Assembly: GCF_020567425.1 (NCBI RefSeq) | Contig: NZ_JAJCVJ010000002.1 | Coordinates: 723,068 to 787,067 of the forward strand | DNA from: Salinirubrum litoreum | GTDB taxonomy: Archaea; Halobacteriota; Halobacteria; Halobacteriales; Haloferacaceae | Direction: 5' to 3' | DNA length: 64,000 nt | Shown: positions 1 to 7,740 of the stretch, piece after piece | Position numbering within the stretch: the first letter of the stretch is position 1 | Layout: each line of letters begins with the position of its first letter | Position numbers and translations under genes: made by a program | The notes under the pieces: generated by a model | What the model was told of the DNA's origin: nothing | The model's input: the letters and a program-made list of their open reading frames with translations, nothing else | Database searches by the model: none

Positions 1-1793
1 TTCATCTCGTCGAGTTCGGCGTACTCGCCCTCGGAGGCACCTTGCCCCCGGATGCCGTCCTCCAGGAAGCGGTCCGGCAGGGAGTCGTCCGCGCCGTCGA
101 AGCCGGCGAGGTTGTTGTAGTAGCGTTCGAGGTTGTAGATTCGCTCGCCCGCTTCGAGCAGTTCCTCCTCGCTCACGTCGAGGCCGGTCATGCCGTTGTA
201 CTGCAGGACGTACTCCTCGATGCCCTCCGCGAAGGCGTTGAACTTGCAGATGTCGAAGGAGTCGGAGATGCAGTGCATGTCCTGGAAGGTTGCGGTGAGT
301 TCGCCCTTGCCCTCCCACTCGTACGGATCGACCTTCACCGGGAAACCGAGAATCTCCGCCGAGGGCGTGTACCCCCGGAGGTGACAGGCACCGCGGTTCG
401 AGGTTGCGTAGCCGATGGCCATGCCCTTCATGCAGCGCGGGTCGTACGCCGGGATGGTCTGTCCCTTGACGGCCAGCGAGTTCTCGTGGGCGTCCTTCGA
501 CTCGGCGATGCCGTTCGGCCCCTCGGCGAGCAGATCCGGCAGGCCCTCTTCTCGGTGGGCGACACGCTCGATCATGTCGACCATCGTCTCGGTGTCGCCC
601 CAGTCGAGCGTCTCGCCGACGTCGTCGAGTTTGCCTTCCTCGGACATCTCCATCGCCATGGCCATCACGTTGCCCATCTCGATGGTGTCGACGCCCATCT
701 TGTTGCACTGGTCGATCATGACCGCGACCTGGTCGCGGTCGGTGTGCCCCGAGTTCGGACCGAGTGCGTAGGCGGACTCGTACTCGTACGACTCCATCCG
801 GACGTTCATCTCCTCGCCTTTGTGCATCGTGGAGACCTCGACCTCCTTCTTGCACGCCACCGGGCAGGAGTGACAGGTCGGTTCGTCGACGAGGATGTTC
901 TCCCGGACGTTCTCACCCGACACCTCCTCGGCGTCGAGCGTCGCGCCCTCGGTGTCGCGCATCGACTCTGTCGAGGTGTACTTCCCGTTCTTCACCGGGA
1001 GGCCGTCCATCTCCTCGGTGATGTTCATCAGGACGTTCGTCCCGTACAGCGACAGGCCGCCCTCGTTGGGCGCGGTCACGTCGGACTCCTGGATGACCTG
1101 CATCGCCTGCTGGTAGCCCTCCTGGAACGTCTCCGCGTCGGCCGGCTTCGGCATCCTCGTCCCCGACTTGACGACGACCGCCTTGAGGTTCTTCGACCCC
1201 ATCACACAGCCAGTGCCACCGCGGCCGGAGGCCCGGTCGTCCTCGTTGACGACGCAGGCGTACTTCACGCCGTTCTCGCCGCCCGGCCCGATGGCCATGA
1301 TGGAGGTGTTCTTGCCGACCGACCCCTCGACCTCCTCGCCGAGCGTCTCGATGGTCTCGTGGACGCTCTCGCCCCAGACGTGCGAGGCGTCGCGCAGTTC
1401 GAGTTCGCCGTCCTCGACGACCGCGTACACCGGCGACTCGGCCTTCCCGGTGAACAGCAGGCCGTCGAAGCCCGACCACTTCAGTCGCGCCCCGGACCAC
1501 CCGCCGTGGTGCGAGTCGGTGACCGTCCCCGTCAATGGGGACTTCGTGACGAGGGCGATCCGGCCGCTCATCACGGTCTGCGTCCCCGTGAGCGGCCCGT
1601 TCATGAACGCGAGCAGGTTGTCGGGACCCATCGGGTCCACGTCCGGTCCCTGATCGAAGACGTACTTGACACCCAGTCCGCGCGCGCCGATGTACTTCTT
1701 CGCGTCCTCCTCGTCGATGCCCTCGTACGCGACCTCGCCAGCCGAGAGGTCCACGCGGGCCACGTGGTCTTGGAATCCGCCGAGTTCTGTCAT
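1..1793 (-). CDS. aor: Aldehyde ferredoxin oxidoreductase (partial, 3' end off window)
   Basis: Tungsten/molybdenum-pterin enzyme that oxidises aldehydes to carboxylates and passes electrons to ferredoxin in the cytoplasm. The frame opens with ATG at complement 1793 and stays open to the left edge. About 597 codons are present, so only the last few dozen residues can be missing. Visible family marks are GARGLG at residues 36-41 in the N-terminal beta domain, the cluster cysteines C307-x2-C310-x3-C314, and a late Cys pair (C508, C516), of which C516 in the FDICKF context is the probable fourth 4Fe-4S ligand. The substrate cannot be read from the sequence. It is transcribed divergently from the VanZ-like gene. 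A weak AT-rich stretch (about 1806-1822) lies just upstream and may hold the promoter. Confidence 0.93.
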   Translation of the reverse strand, partial: MTELGGFQDHVARVDLSAGEVAYEGIDEEDAKKYIGARGLGVKYVFDQGPDVDPMGPDNLLAFMNGPLTGTQTVMSGRIALVTKSPLTGTVTDSHHGGWSGARLKWSGFDGLLFTGKAESPVYAVVEDGELELRDASHVWGESVHETIETLGEEVEGSVGKNTSIMAIGPGGENGVKYACVVNEDDRASGRGGTGCVMGSKNLKAVVVKSGTRMPKPADAETFQEGYQQAMQVIQESDVTAPNEGGLSLYGTNVLMNITEEMDGLPVKNGKYTSTESMRDTEGATLDAEEVSGENVRENILVDEPTCHSCPVACKKEVEVSTMHKGEEMNVRMESYEYESAYALGPNSGHTDRDQVAVMIDQCNKMGVDTIEMGNVMAMAMEMSEEGKLDDVGETLDWGDTETMVDMIERVAHREEGLPDLLAEGPNGIAESKDAHENSLAVKGQTIPAYDPRCMKGMAIGYATSNRGACHLRGYTPSAEILGFPVKVDPYEWEGKGELTATFQDMHCISDSFDICKFNAFAEGIEEYVLQYNGMTGLDVSEEELLEAGERIYNLERYYNNLAGFDGADDSLPDRFLEDGIRGQGASEGEYAELDEM

Positions 1794-1961
1794 GGTAATC
1801 TACGATAGTTAGGTAAGGACGCTGTGGTGTTAGTCGTTCTCACACGAACGTAACCCGATTCGGTTACGTCCCGTCGCCGACACGGATGTCGGGACATCTC
1901 ACCGGCGTCGCGGGGCGGCCCGGCCGCGTCACTTACCTCGCCCGCCCGCCAAGACCGCGCC

Positions 1962-2429
1962 GTGTCGGACGACGACGAAACCGGGAGCGGGCACGATACT
2001 GACAGCGAGCCGAGAGACTCCTCGCGGAGACGCTGGCTCGCTGTCGCCGGACTCGTCACCCTCGGCCTCGTCGGCGCCTCGCTCGTCCCACCCGCACTCG
2101 TCTTCGGGTCGTCGCCGGACGGCGGAGCGACGACAGAGGTGCTCGGACCGCTCGGTCTCGTCGGTGCGGACAAGTGGCTCCACGGGGCCGGCTACGCGGT
2201 GCTCGCCGGAACACTACTTCCTGCGGTGAGTCGCACCGACCGCGACCGCAGTGGCCTCCGGGTCGTACTGCTCGCGGTCGCGGTCGCCGCCGGTGTCGGC
2301 CTCGGCGTCGAACTGCTCCAGTGGCCCCACCCCGGTCGAACCGCCTCCGTGGCCGACGCGACCGCGAACCTCGTCGGTGCGGCCCTCGGCGCTGGCGTGG
2401 CGGTCACCGTCGGACGCCGGCGGAATTGA
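1962..2429 (+). CDS. VanZ-like membrane protein
   Basis: A 155-residue integral membrane protein. It has an acidic, hydrophilic N-terminus of about 24 residues followed by three or four hydrophobic helices. The VanZ-type pattern is visible: DKWLHGAGYAVLAG before a helix, an ELLQWP motif between helices, and DATANLVGAALG in the last helix. The biochemical role of archaeal VanZ-like proteins is not established, so only family membership is claimed. The start is GTG at 1962; no ATG lies in frame near the acidic N-terminus. It faces the lipoprotein array tail to tail, with a 54-bp gap. Confidence 0.75.
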   Translation: MSDDDETGSGHDTDSEPRDSSRRRWLAVAGLVTLGLVGASLVPPALVFGSSPDGGATTEVLGPLGLVGADKWLHGAGYAVLAGTLLPAVSRTDRDRSGLRVVLLAVAVAAGVGLGVELLQWPHPGRTASVADATANLVGAALGAGVAVTVGRRRN

Positions 2430-2483
2430 GTCGACGACGGACACTGGCGGGACCGAATCGTCCGTGGACGCCGACACGACCGA

Positions 2484-3638
2484 TCACGGTGCGGTCGCAC
2501 TCGCGGTGACGGTCCCGTCGGGTTCCACGACGAGGTACACCGGTCCGGTGTCGGGGCAGATCGGAAACCGGTAGGAGGCCTCGCTGCCGGCGTCGGTCGA
2601 CAGGTCGAGTGCGAAGGGGCCGGTGCCGGCGAACACGTCGGGGAGGTCGCGGCGCTCACCCGGGGCGAGCGTGAACGTCGCGTCGGCGACGTCGGTACCG
2701 TCGCGGGCGATGCGCACCGAGAGCGTCACCGACGCGCCGGACTGGTTCACCGCCACCGCGTCGGCCCGCCCGCCGGTACAGCCGACGAGTGGACCCGAGG
2801 CGGTTACCGAGGTGAACAGCGCCCGCGTCTCGCGGGCCGACCAGTCGTAGCGCGCGGTCTCGCCGTCGCTCGTCAGTTCGACCGCGAACTGGCCGCCGCC
2901 GGAGACGAGTGGGACGAACACCCGCGTCCAGCCCGGCAGACGGTAGTCGTAGTCGAGTCGGCGGTCCCGCCGTCCGGTGATCGTCAGCGACACCTCCCGG
3001 GTCGTGCCGGTCCGGTTCGTCAGTTCCAGCGTCGTCCCGGACCACGGTTCGAGCCCACTCGGATCGTCGAACGCCAGGCCGGTCTCGGTCCCGCCCCGCG
3101 ACAGCGGCGGGCAGTCGGGCGCACACCGGGCGACCTGCACCGCCTCGATGGGGTCGGCGAGCAGACAGTCGAGGCCGCCGAGGACGCCCTCGATCCGCCA
3201 GTCGCGTTCGAGTCGGCGGCCGGCGGCGGTCTCGATCACGACGCGGTAGGTGCCGGTACTGCCGAGCAGTCGGCTGTGTTCGACGGTCGCGTTCGGCGGG
3301 ACGTTCGCGCTGTCCACGTACACCGTCCGGTCGCCGTGTTCGACGACGACCGTCACGAACTGTGCGGTCAGTGTCGGGTTCCGGACCCGGAGCGTCCGGG
3401 CGCGGTCGACCGGGTCGTCGCCGCCGGTGTAGGGCAAGTCGGGTCGGTCGTCGGTCGCCGTGGCACCCTCGCCGGTGTCGGCGGGGTCGTCGCTGCCGGC
3501 GGTCGCTGTCTTCTGCCGGTCGTCGTCGCGGCCGAACCCCGGCGGCGGCGACCACGCGCGCTCGCCACAGCCCGCGAGACTCACACTCCCGCCGGTCGCG
3601 CCGAGTGCGGCCAGCCGAAGCAGTCGCCGCCGGTTCAT
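2484..3638 (-). other. Second lipoprotein module with its own Tat/lipobox start inside the fused frame
   Basis: ATG at complement 3636-3638 starts a full twin-arginine signal (MNRRRLLRLAALGATGG) and the lipobox SLAGC. A 384-residue protein of the same size class as the neighbouring paralogs follows. If translation begins here as well as at 4916, the locus makes a separate lipoprotein. A Tat/lipobox sequence in the middle of an 810-residue chain has no obvious use, so independent translation or a recently lost stop is the simpler reading. Confidence 0.6.
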
Positions 3639-4916
3639 ACTCACGGGTCGGTCCCACGGCGCAAAAGCGCCACGCCGGGAGAGCGTCGGTCGCGACCGAC
3701 CACCGCTGCCGGTCCCTACCGACCGACCGACCGGGTTCGTCGTCACCGCGTCACTCCCGACGCGGACGCTCGACACGCTGGTCTCGCCGACGACCACGAT
3801 CAGCGCACCACGCGGCGGACACGTCTCCCAGATCGCCTCGACGGCGTCACCGCCGACCACGACCTCGACGCGGTAGCGCCCGGCCGAGGCGATGACGTCC
3901 GAGCGTTCGACGCTCCCACTCGGGGGCACGGTGACCGTCTCCGCGAACAGCGGTCTCTCGTCTTCGTACTGGGTTGTGTTCTCGCTCTCGCCGGCGGCCG
4001 AGAACACCCGAACCGCCACCTCGCTCGTCGCGTCGTCGGGGTTGAGAACCTGCAGATCGCGGTTCCCCACACCACACCGGAACTGGATCGAGTCGGCCAG
4101 AATCGCCCGGAGCGAGGGCGTCACCTGCGGTCGCCAGTCGAACCGACGCTCGCGGTCGCCGGCGGTGATCGTGATCGGGAGTTCGCCGGCGTACTGCGGG
4201 ACCGGCAGTTCGAGGGTGACGCCCGCCGGATGCTCGTACCGGTAGTCCAACACCGACTGATCGTCGGTGCCGACCCGGATGCGGGTCGCTGTCTCGGTGC
4301 CGGCGGCGGGGTTGACGACCCGGAGCGTCGTGTCGTCTCGGCGGCCGCGGGGGTCGAAGTCGCCGGCCGGGTAGCCGACCGCCGTGCCGCCCTCCGCGAG
4401 CACACAGTCGGGCGCACAGCGCACGGTCTGCTGGATGGTCACGCCGTCACCGACCGTCACGCCGAGGTCACCCTGCGAGTCCGTGACGCGCCACGTCGTC
4501 TCGGCACGCTCGCCGGCGGCCGTCTCGACGACGACGCGGTACTCCCCTTCGGCGGCGACGAGGGCGTCGTAGCCGACGAAGCGCCGCCCGCCGAGACGCT
4601 CGCTGGAGACGAACACCTGCTCGCCGGCGTCGGTCTCGACCGCGAGCGTGACGTACGCGGCCGTCTCCGCGACGTTCCTGACCGTGATCCCGCGCGGCGT
4701 GACGGGAGAACCGTCGTCGTAGGGGAGGCTCGCGGTGGTCGCCGCCGCGTCCGGGTCGGGCCCGGTCGCGTTCTCGCCGTCTCCGGCTCTCTCGCTGGCG
4801 GTCCCGCGTTCGCCCGCCGACCGCACGTCCTCCAGCGCGTTACAGCCGGCGAGACCGACCGCGAGTCCGGGTGTCGCGGCGGCTCCGACGAGTCCGAGGA
4901 GTCGCCGGCGGTTCAC
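2484..4916 (-). CDS. Tandem Tat lipoprotein: two paralogous lipoproteins in one open frame
   Basis: One uninterrupted frame of 810 codons runs from GTG 4916 to the stop at 2484 and contains two complete lipoproteins. Module 1 begins with the Tat signal VNRRRLLGLVGAAA and the lipobox LAGC. It has beta-rich repeats, an RCAPDC motif and a C-terminal ETCPPRGALIVVV block. Module 2 begins at an internal Met (complement 3638) with MNRRRLLRLAALGA, lipobox LAGC, RCAPDC and PICPDTGPVYLVV. The paralogs end about 15 residues after the CP..G block. Here no stop occurs, and about 35 Arg/Gly/Ser-rich residues connect to the second signal peptide. This may be a true fusion, a lost stop with internal initiation, or a sequencing error. 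The gene lies 40 bp downstream of a third paralog, so co-transcription is likely. Function is unknown; an exported, membrane-anchored surface protein is inferred. Confidence 0.7.
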   Translation of the reverse strand: MNRRRLLGLVGAAATPGLAVGLAGCNALEDVRSAGERGTASERAGDGENATGPDPDAAATTASLPYDDGSPVTPRGITVRNVAETAAYVTLAVETDAGEQVFVSSERLGGRRFVGYDALVAAEGEYRVVVETAAGERAETTWRVTDSQGDLGVTVGDGVTIQQTVRCAPDCVLAEGGTAVGYPAGDFDPRGRRDDTTLRVVNPAAGTETATRIRVGTDDQSVLDYRYEHPAGVTLELPVPQYAGELPITITAGDRERRFDWRPQVTPSLRAILADSIQFRCGVGNRDLQVLNPDDATSEVAVRVFSAAGESENTTQYEDERPLFAETVTVPPSGSVERSDVIASAGRYRVEVVVGGDAVEAIWETCPPRGALIVVVGETSVSSVRVGSDAVTTNPVGRSVGTGSGGRSRPTLSRRGAFAPWDRPVSMNRRRLLRLAALGATGGSVSLAGCGERAWSPPPGFGRDDDRQKTATAGSDDPADTGEGATATDDRPDLPYTGGDDPVDRARTLRVRNPTLTAQFVTVVVEHGDRTVYVDSANVPPNATVEHSRLLGSTGTYRVVIETAAGRRLERDWRIEGVLGGLDCLLADPIEAVQVARCAPDCPPLSRGGTETGLAFDDPSGLEPWSGTTLELTNRTGTTREVSLTITGRRDRRLDYDYRLPGWTRVFVPLVSGGGQFAVELTSDGETARYDWSARETRALFTSVTASGPLVGCTGGRADAVAVNQSGASVTLSVRIARDGTDVADATFTLAPGERRDLPDVFAGTGPFALDLSTDAGSEASYRFPICPDTGPVYLVVEPDGTVTASATAP

Positions 4917-4956
4917 GGTCGACCCTCTCCGGACGGCGTCCAGTTCCGAACTCGGG

Positions 4957-6174
4957 TCATCCGGACAGCTCCTGTCGGAAGAACAGTTGACCGGCACTGT
5001 CGAGGCGAATCTCGGCGGGTCCGTGGGGCGGGCAGGCCCACCACGTCTCGGTGGTCTGCGAGCCACTGTCGCTCCGAAGCGACACCTCGTACCGGCCGGA
5101 CCCGGGCACCGGCGAGAGAGTCTGGCGCTCGTTCGGTTCGAGGTTGACCGTGCCGCGGTACAGTCGCTCGCCGGCCTGTCGGATCGTCACCGCGACGGCT
5201 CGCCGGTCGCGGTCCCCGTTCCGGAACCGGAGTTCGGCGGTCGCCCGACCACAGCCGAGCGCGACCGACTCGCCGAGCGTGACGTGGCGCTCCATCATCT
5301 CCGGGACGCGCCACACGTCGTCGATAGGGTCGCTCCCCTCGGGAGTGACGAGAAGGTCGTAGGCCCCCGACCGGTAGCTGGCCGGGACGGTCAGTTGGCT
5401 GGCCGCCGGGACGACGTATCGGTAGTCGAACAGCGTCTCGTCTCGCAGTGAGAGTCGGAGGCCGACCTCGCGGTCGGTCGCGGTCGGGTTCGTGACGACC
5501 AGCGTCGCGGGGCTGTACCACCGGCCGCTCCCGTCGCCGAGCAGCGGCAACTCGCCCGCGTCGCCCGAGTCGCCGCCGACCGAGAGCGAGCAGTCCGGAC
5601 CACACCGCACCGCGTTCCGGAAGGTGACGCTCTCGCCGACGCCGACCGCGAGTCCGTCGAAGGTGTCGGTGACGCGCCAGTCGTGGGTGGCGCGTTCGCC
5701 GTCGGCCGTCTCCAGGACCACCTCGTAGTCGCCGGCGGTTCGGAGTACGTCCGGGAAGGTCGCCTCTCGCCCGGCCGGAATCGTCGCGCTGTCCACGAAG
5801 ACCGTCCGGGAGTCGGTGGCGGCGGTCGCGTCCGGGTCGACCGCCGCGGTCGGGGTGGCGGACTGCCCGCTCTCGTCGTCGGGCGCGCTGTCGGACCGCT
5901 CCTCGGCGTCGTCTGCGGACGCCGACGCCTCGTCACCGCCGGGGGCGACGACGACCACCGTGAGGTAGACCGACTCGTTCCGGTCGTTCGCGACCTCGAT
6001 GGTCTGTTCCGGCACCGCCGGGCCGACCGGGGTCGGGCGCGGTGTCCGGGTGGCTCGGTCGGTCGCGTCCGCGCCGAACGAGCCGACGTCGTCCACGCCG
6101 GGGAGCGCGCTACACCCGGCGAGTCCGCCGGTCGCGCCGGCCGCCAGCGCCGCGAGGAGGGCGCGTCTGTCCAT
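4957..6174 (-). CDS. Tat lipoprotein, paralog 3 of the array
   Basis: A 405-residue exported protein that starts MDRRALLAALAAGATGG with lipobox LAGC. A twin-arginine-exported lipoprotein anchored at the outer face of the membrane is therefore inferred. The start at 6174 is chosen because it places the Arg pair and lipobox at the N-terminus; 14 codons further upstream are open but lack signal character. After the lipobox come a TPRPTPVG linker and beta-rich repeats. An Asp/Ser/Ala-rich insertion of about 45 residues interrupts the first repeat. The family motif RCGPDCSLSVGG and the C-terminal WWACPPHGPAEI block follow. The next gene begins 40 bp downstream, and paralog 4 lies 87 bp upstream. 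I recognise no characterised family. Confidence 0.8.
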   Translation of the reverse strand: MDRRALLAALAAGATGGLAGCSALPGVDDVGSFGADATDRATRTPRPTPVGPAVPEQTIEVANDRNESVYLTVVVVAPGGDEASASADDAEERSDSAPDDESGQSATPTAAVDPDATAATDSRTVFVDSATIPAGREATFPDVLRTAGDYEVVLETADGERATHDWRVTDTFDGLAVGVGESVTFRNAVRCGPDCSLSVGGDSGDAGELPLLGDGSGRWYSPATLVVTNPTATDREVGLRLSLRDETLFDYRYVVPAASQLTVPASYRSGAYDLLVTPEGSDPIDDVWRVPEMMERHVTLGESVALGCGRATAELRFRNGDRDRRAVAVTIRQAGERLYRGTVNLEPNERQTLSPVPGSGRYEVSLRSDSGSQTTETWWACPPHGPAEIRLDSAGQLFFRQELSG

Positions 6175-6261
6175 GGACCGCGTTGGCACGAGACGGGCAA
6201 AAGTGGACCGGCACACACAGACCGGAGAAAGTGACCCAGCACGCCGCCCGCGCGTCTCGGC

Positions 6262-7488
6262 TCAGAGTCGGATGAGTCCGCGTGTCGGGCTGAACAGCTG
6301 CGGCGTACCGTCGGCGTCGACCTCCACCGTGAGTTCGTCGTCGGGGTAACAGATGGTCCACGTTGCCGTGAGTTCGCGCTCGTCGTCGACGACGACCCGG
6401 AGGTCGTACCGGTCGGCGTCGGCCGTCGTCGTCGGGAGCATCTCCGGGTTCCCGCTCCACTCGTCGTCCTGTGTCGGCGTCTCGCTTCCCGTCGGTGACT
6501 CGCTCGGCTCGGTCGTGTCGTCGCTGGCGTTACCGGAGACCCCGCCGATCGTGATCTCGGGGAGTGACGACCGGGCGGGGAGGTCGTAGGTCTGCTGTGC
6601 CACGCGGTCGCCGTCGGTGCTGATCTCGATCCGGAGGCGATGGGGGTCGCCGTCGTCGTTCCGGAGGCGCGTCACCGCGAGTCCGGGCGTCTGGTCCCGG
6701 CAGTCGGGGCGGATGCTCGCCGCGCCGACCGTGAACCGGACGTGCTGTTCTTCGGGGACGTGCCACGCCTCGGTGTACGTCTCGCCGTCGGCCGCGAGAC
6801 GGAGGTCCAACACCCCCGGCGTCCGGGTGACCGGGAGTTGCACGCCGACGCCGGGCGGGACCGCGTACTCGTAGTCGACGACGGTCCGGTCGCCGTCGGC
6901 GATACCGACCGCGATGTCCTGCGCGGTGGTCGTCGCGTTCCGGACGGCGAGCGCGGCCGTCCGGGTGCTGAACGCGGCGTCCGGCGCGCGGTACGGCAGG
7001 TCGGTGCTCTCCCCGCCGACCGAGACCGGTCGGCAGTCCGGGCCGCAGAATACCGACTGGACGGTCCGCAGGCCCGCGTCGTCGAGGAACGCCTCGAACC
7101 CCTCGATGCCGGGCCAGACGACCCAGCCGTGGACCGCCCGGTCGCCCGCGCCGGTCTCGATCACGACGCGGTAGACCCCGCGCTTCCGGACGATGTCGCC
7201 GGTCCGGAAGACGCTCCACGGGTCGACGGTGCGGGTCTCGACGAACAGCGTCCGGTCGGGCGCGTCCACCGCGACGGTGACGAAGTGTTCCGTCCCGGTG
7301 CGGTTCTGGATGGCGAACCCGCGAGCGCGGTCGAGGTTCTCCTCGGGGTCGTCGCTCGCGTAGGGGAGGACGACCGGGTCGGGGGTCGCGGTCGGTGTCC
7401 CGCGCCGGTCGCCGGGGATCGCACAGCCAGCGAGCGGGGTGGCGGCGAGAGCCGACAGGACGGCTCTGCGCCCGAGGCGTCGCGTCAC
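6262..7488 (-). CDS. Tat lipoprotein, paralog 4 (first gene of the array)
   Basis: A 408-residue protein starting at GTG 7488 (VTRRLGRRAVLSALAATPLA, then GC). It has a twin-arginine signal and the lipobox LAGC, so it is probably an exported lipoprotein. It shares with its three downstream paralogs a first beta-rich repeat ending in FCGPDCRPVSVGG, a second repeat, and a C-terminal block with an ATWTICYPDDELTVEV-type strand. A Ser/Thr/Glu-rich loop of about 45 residues sits before the last strand. The open frame extends upstream through the 54-bp tandem repeats, but that part has no signal-peptide character and was left out. Promoter-like AT richness (ctactaatactcgg, about 7511-7524) lies just upstream, consistent with this being the promoter-proximal gene. 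Confidence 0.8.
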   Translation of the reverse strand: MTRRLGRRAVLSALAATPLAGCAIPGDRRGTPTATPDPVVLPYASDDPEENLDRARGFAIQNRTGTEHFVTVAVDAPDRTLFVETRTVDPWSVFRTGDIVRKRGVYRVVIETGAGDRAVHGWVVWPGIEGFEAFLDDAGLRTVQSVFCGPDCRPVSVGGESTDLPYRAPDAAFSTRTAALAVRNATTTAQDIAVGIADGDRTVVDYEYAVPPGVGVQLPVTRTPGVLDLRLAADGETYTEAWHVPEEQHVRFTVGAASIRPDCRDQTPGLAVTRLRNDDGDPHRLRIEISTDGDRVAQQTYDLPARSSLPEITIGGVSGNASDDTTEPSESPTGSETPTQDDEWSGNPEMLPTTTADADRYDLRVVVDDERELTATWTICYPDDELTVEVDADGTPQLFSPTRGLIRL

Positions 7489-7598
7489 GGCGTGGAACTT
7501 GGCGGGGCGGCTACTAATACTCGGTGACGACTGGGAGGTGGACGTGTGTTCCGGGCCAAGTGGGTGCGTTGGAGATGTGAACCTGGACGGGCCGGTCG

Positions 7599-7740
7599 CG
7601 GACGACCAGGGGTGAAAGCCCCCGGACCACGGTGTTGCGGTCAAGTGAGTCACGGACGACGAGGGGTGAAAGCCCCTGGACCACGGTGTTGCGGTCAAGT
7701 GAGTCGCGGACGACGAGGAGTGAAAGCCCCCGGCGTCTCG
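7599..7740 (+). repeat. 54-bp direct tandem repeat, about 2.6 copies
   Basis: The string cggacgac begins at 7599, 7653 and 7707, giving an exact 54-bp period. Each unit carries a small hairpin (aggggtgaaagcccc) followed by a ggaccacggtgttgcggtca segment; the third unit breaks off after its hairpin. The first two units are almost identical. The tract directly precedes the head of dispersed element copy A, whose GTGAAAGCCCCC motif is the third unit's hairpin. Confidence 0.85.

Noticed and set aside
42-1808. Plus-strand open frame of 588 codons at the left end
   Set aside because: It is the antisense shadow of the aldehyde ferredoxin oxidoreductase gene. The product is Val/Arg/His-rich with no motif, while the minus-strand frame carries all cluster cysteines.
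7599-7740. Possible CRISPR array
   Set aside because: The 54-bp units are tandem copies with no unique spacers between them, and no cas gene is nearby. The gtgaaagccccc hairpin only superficially resembles a CRISPR repeat.
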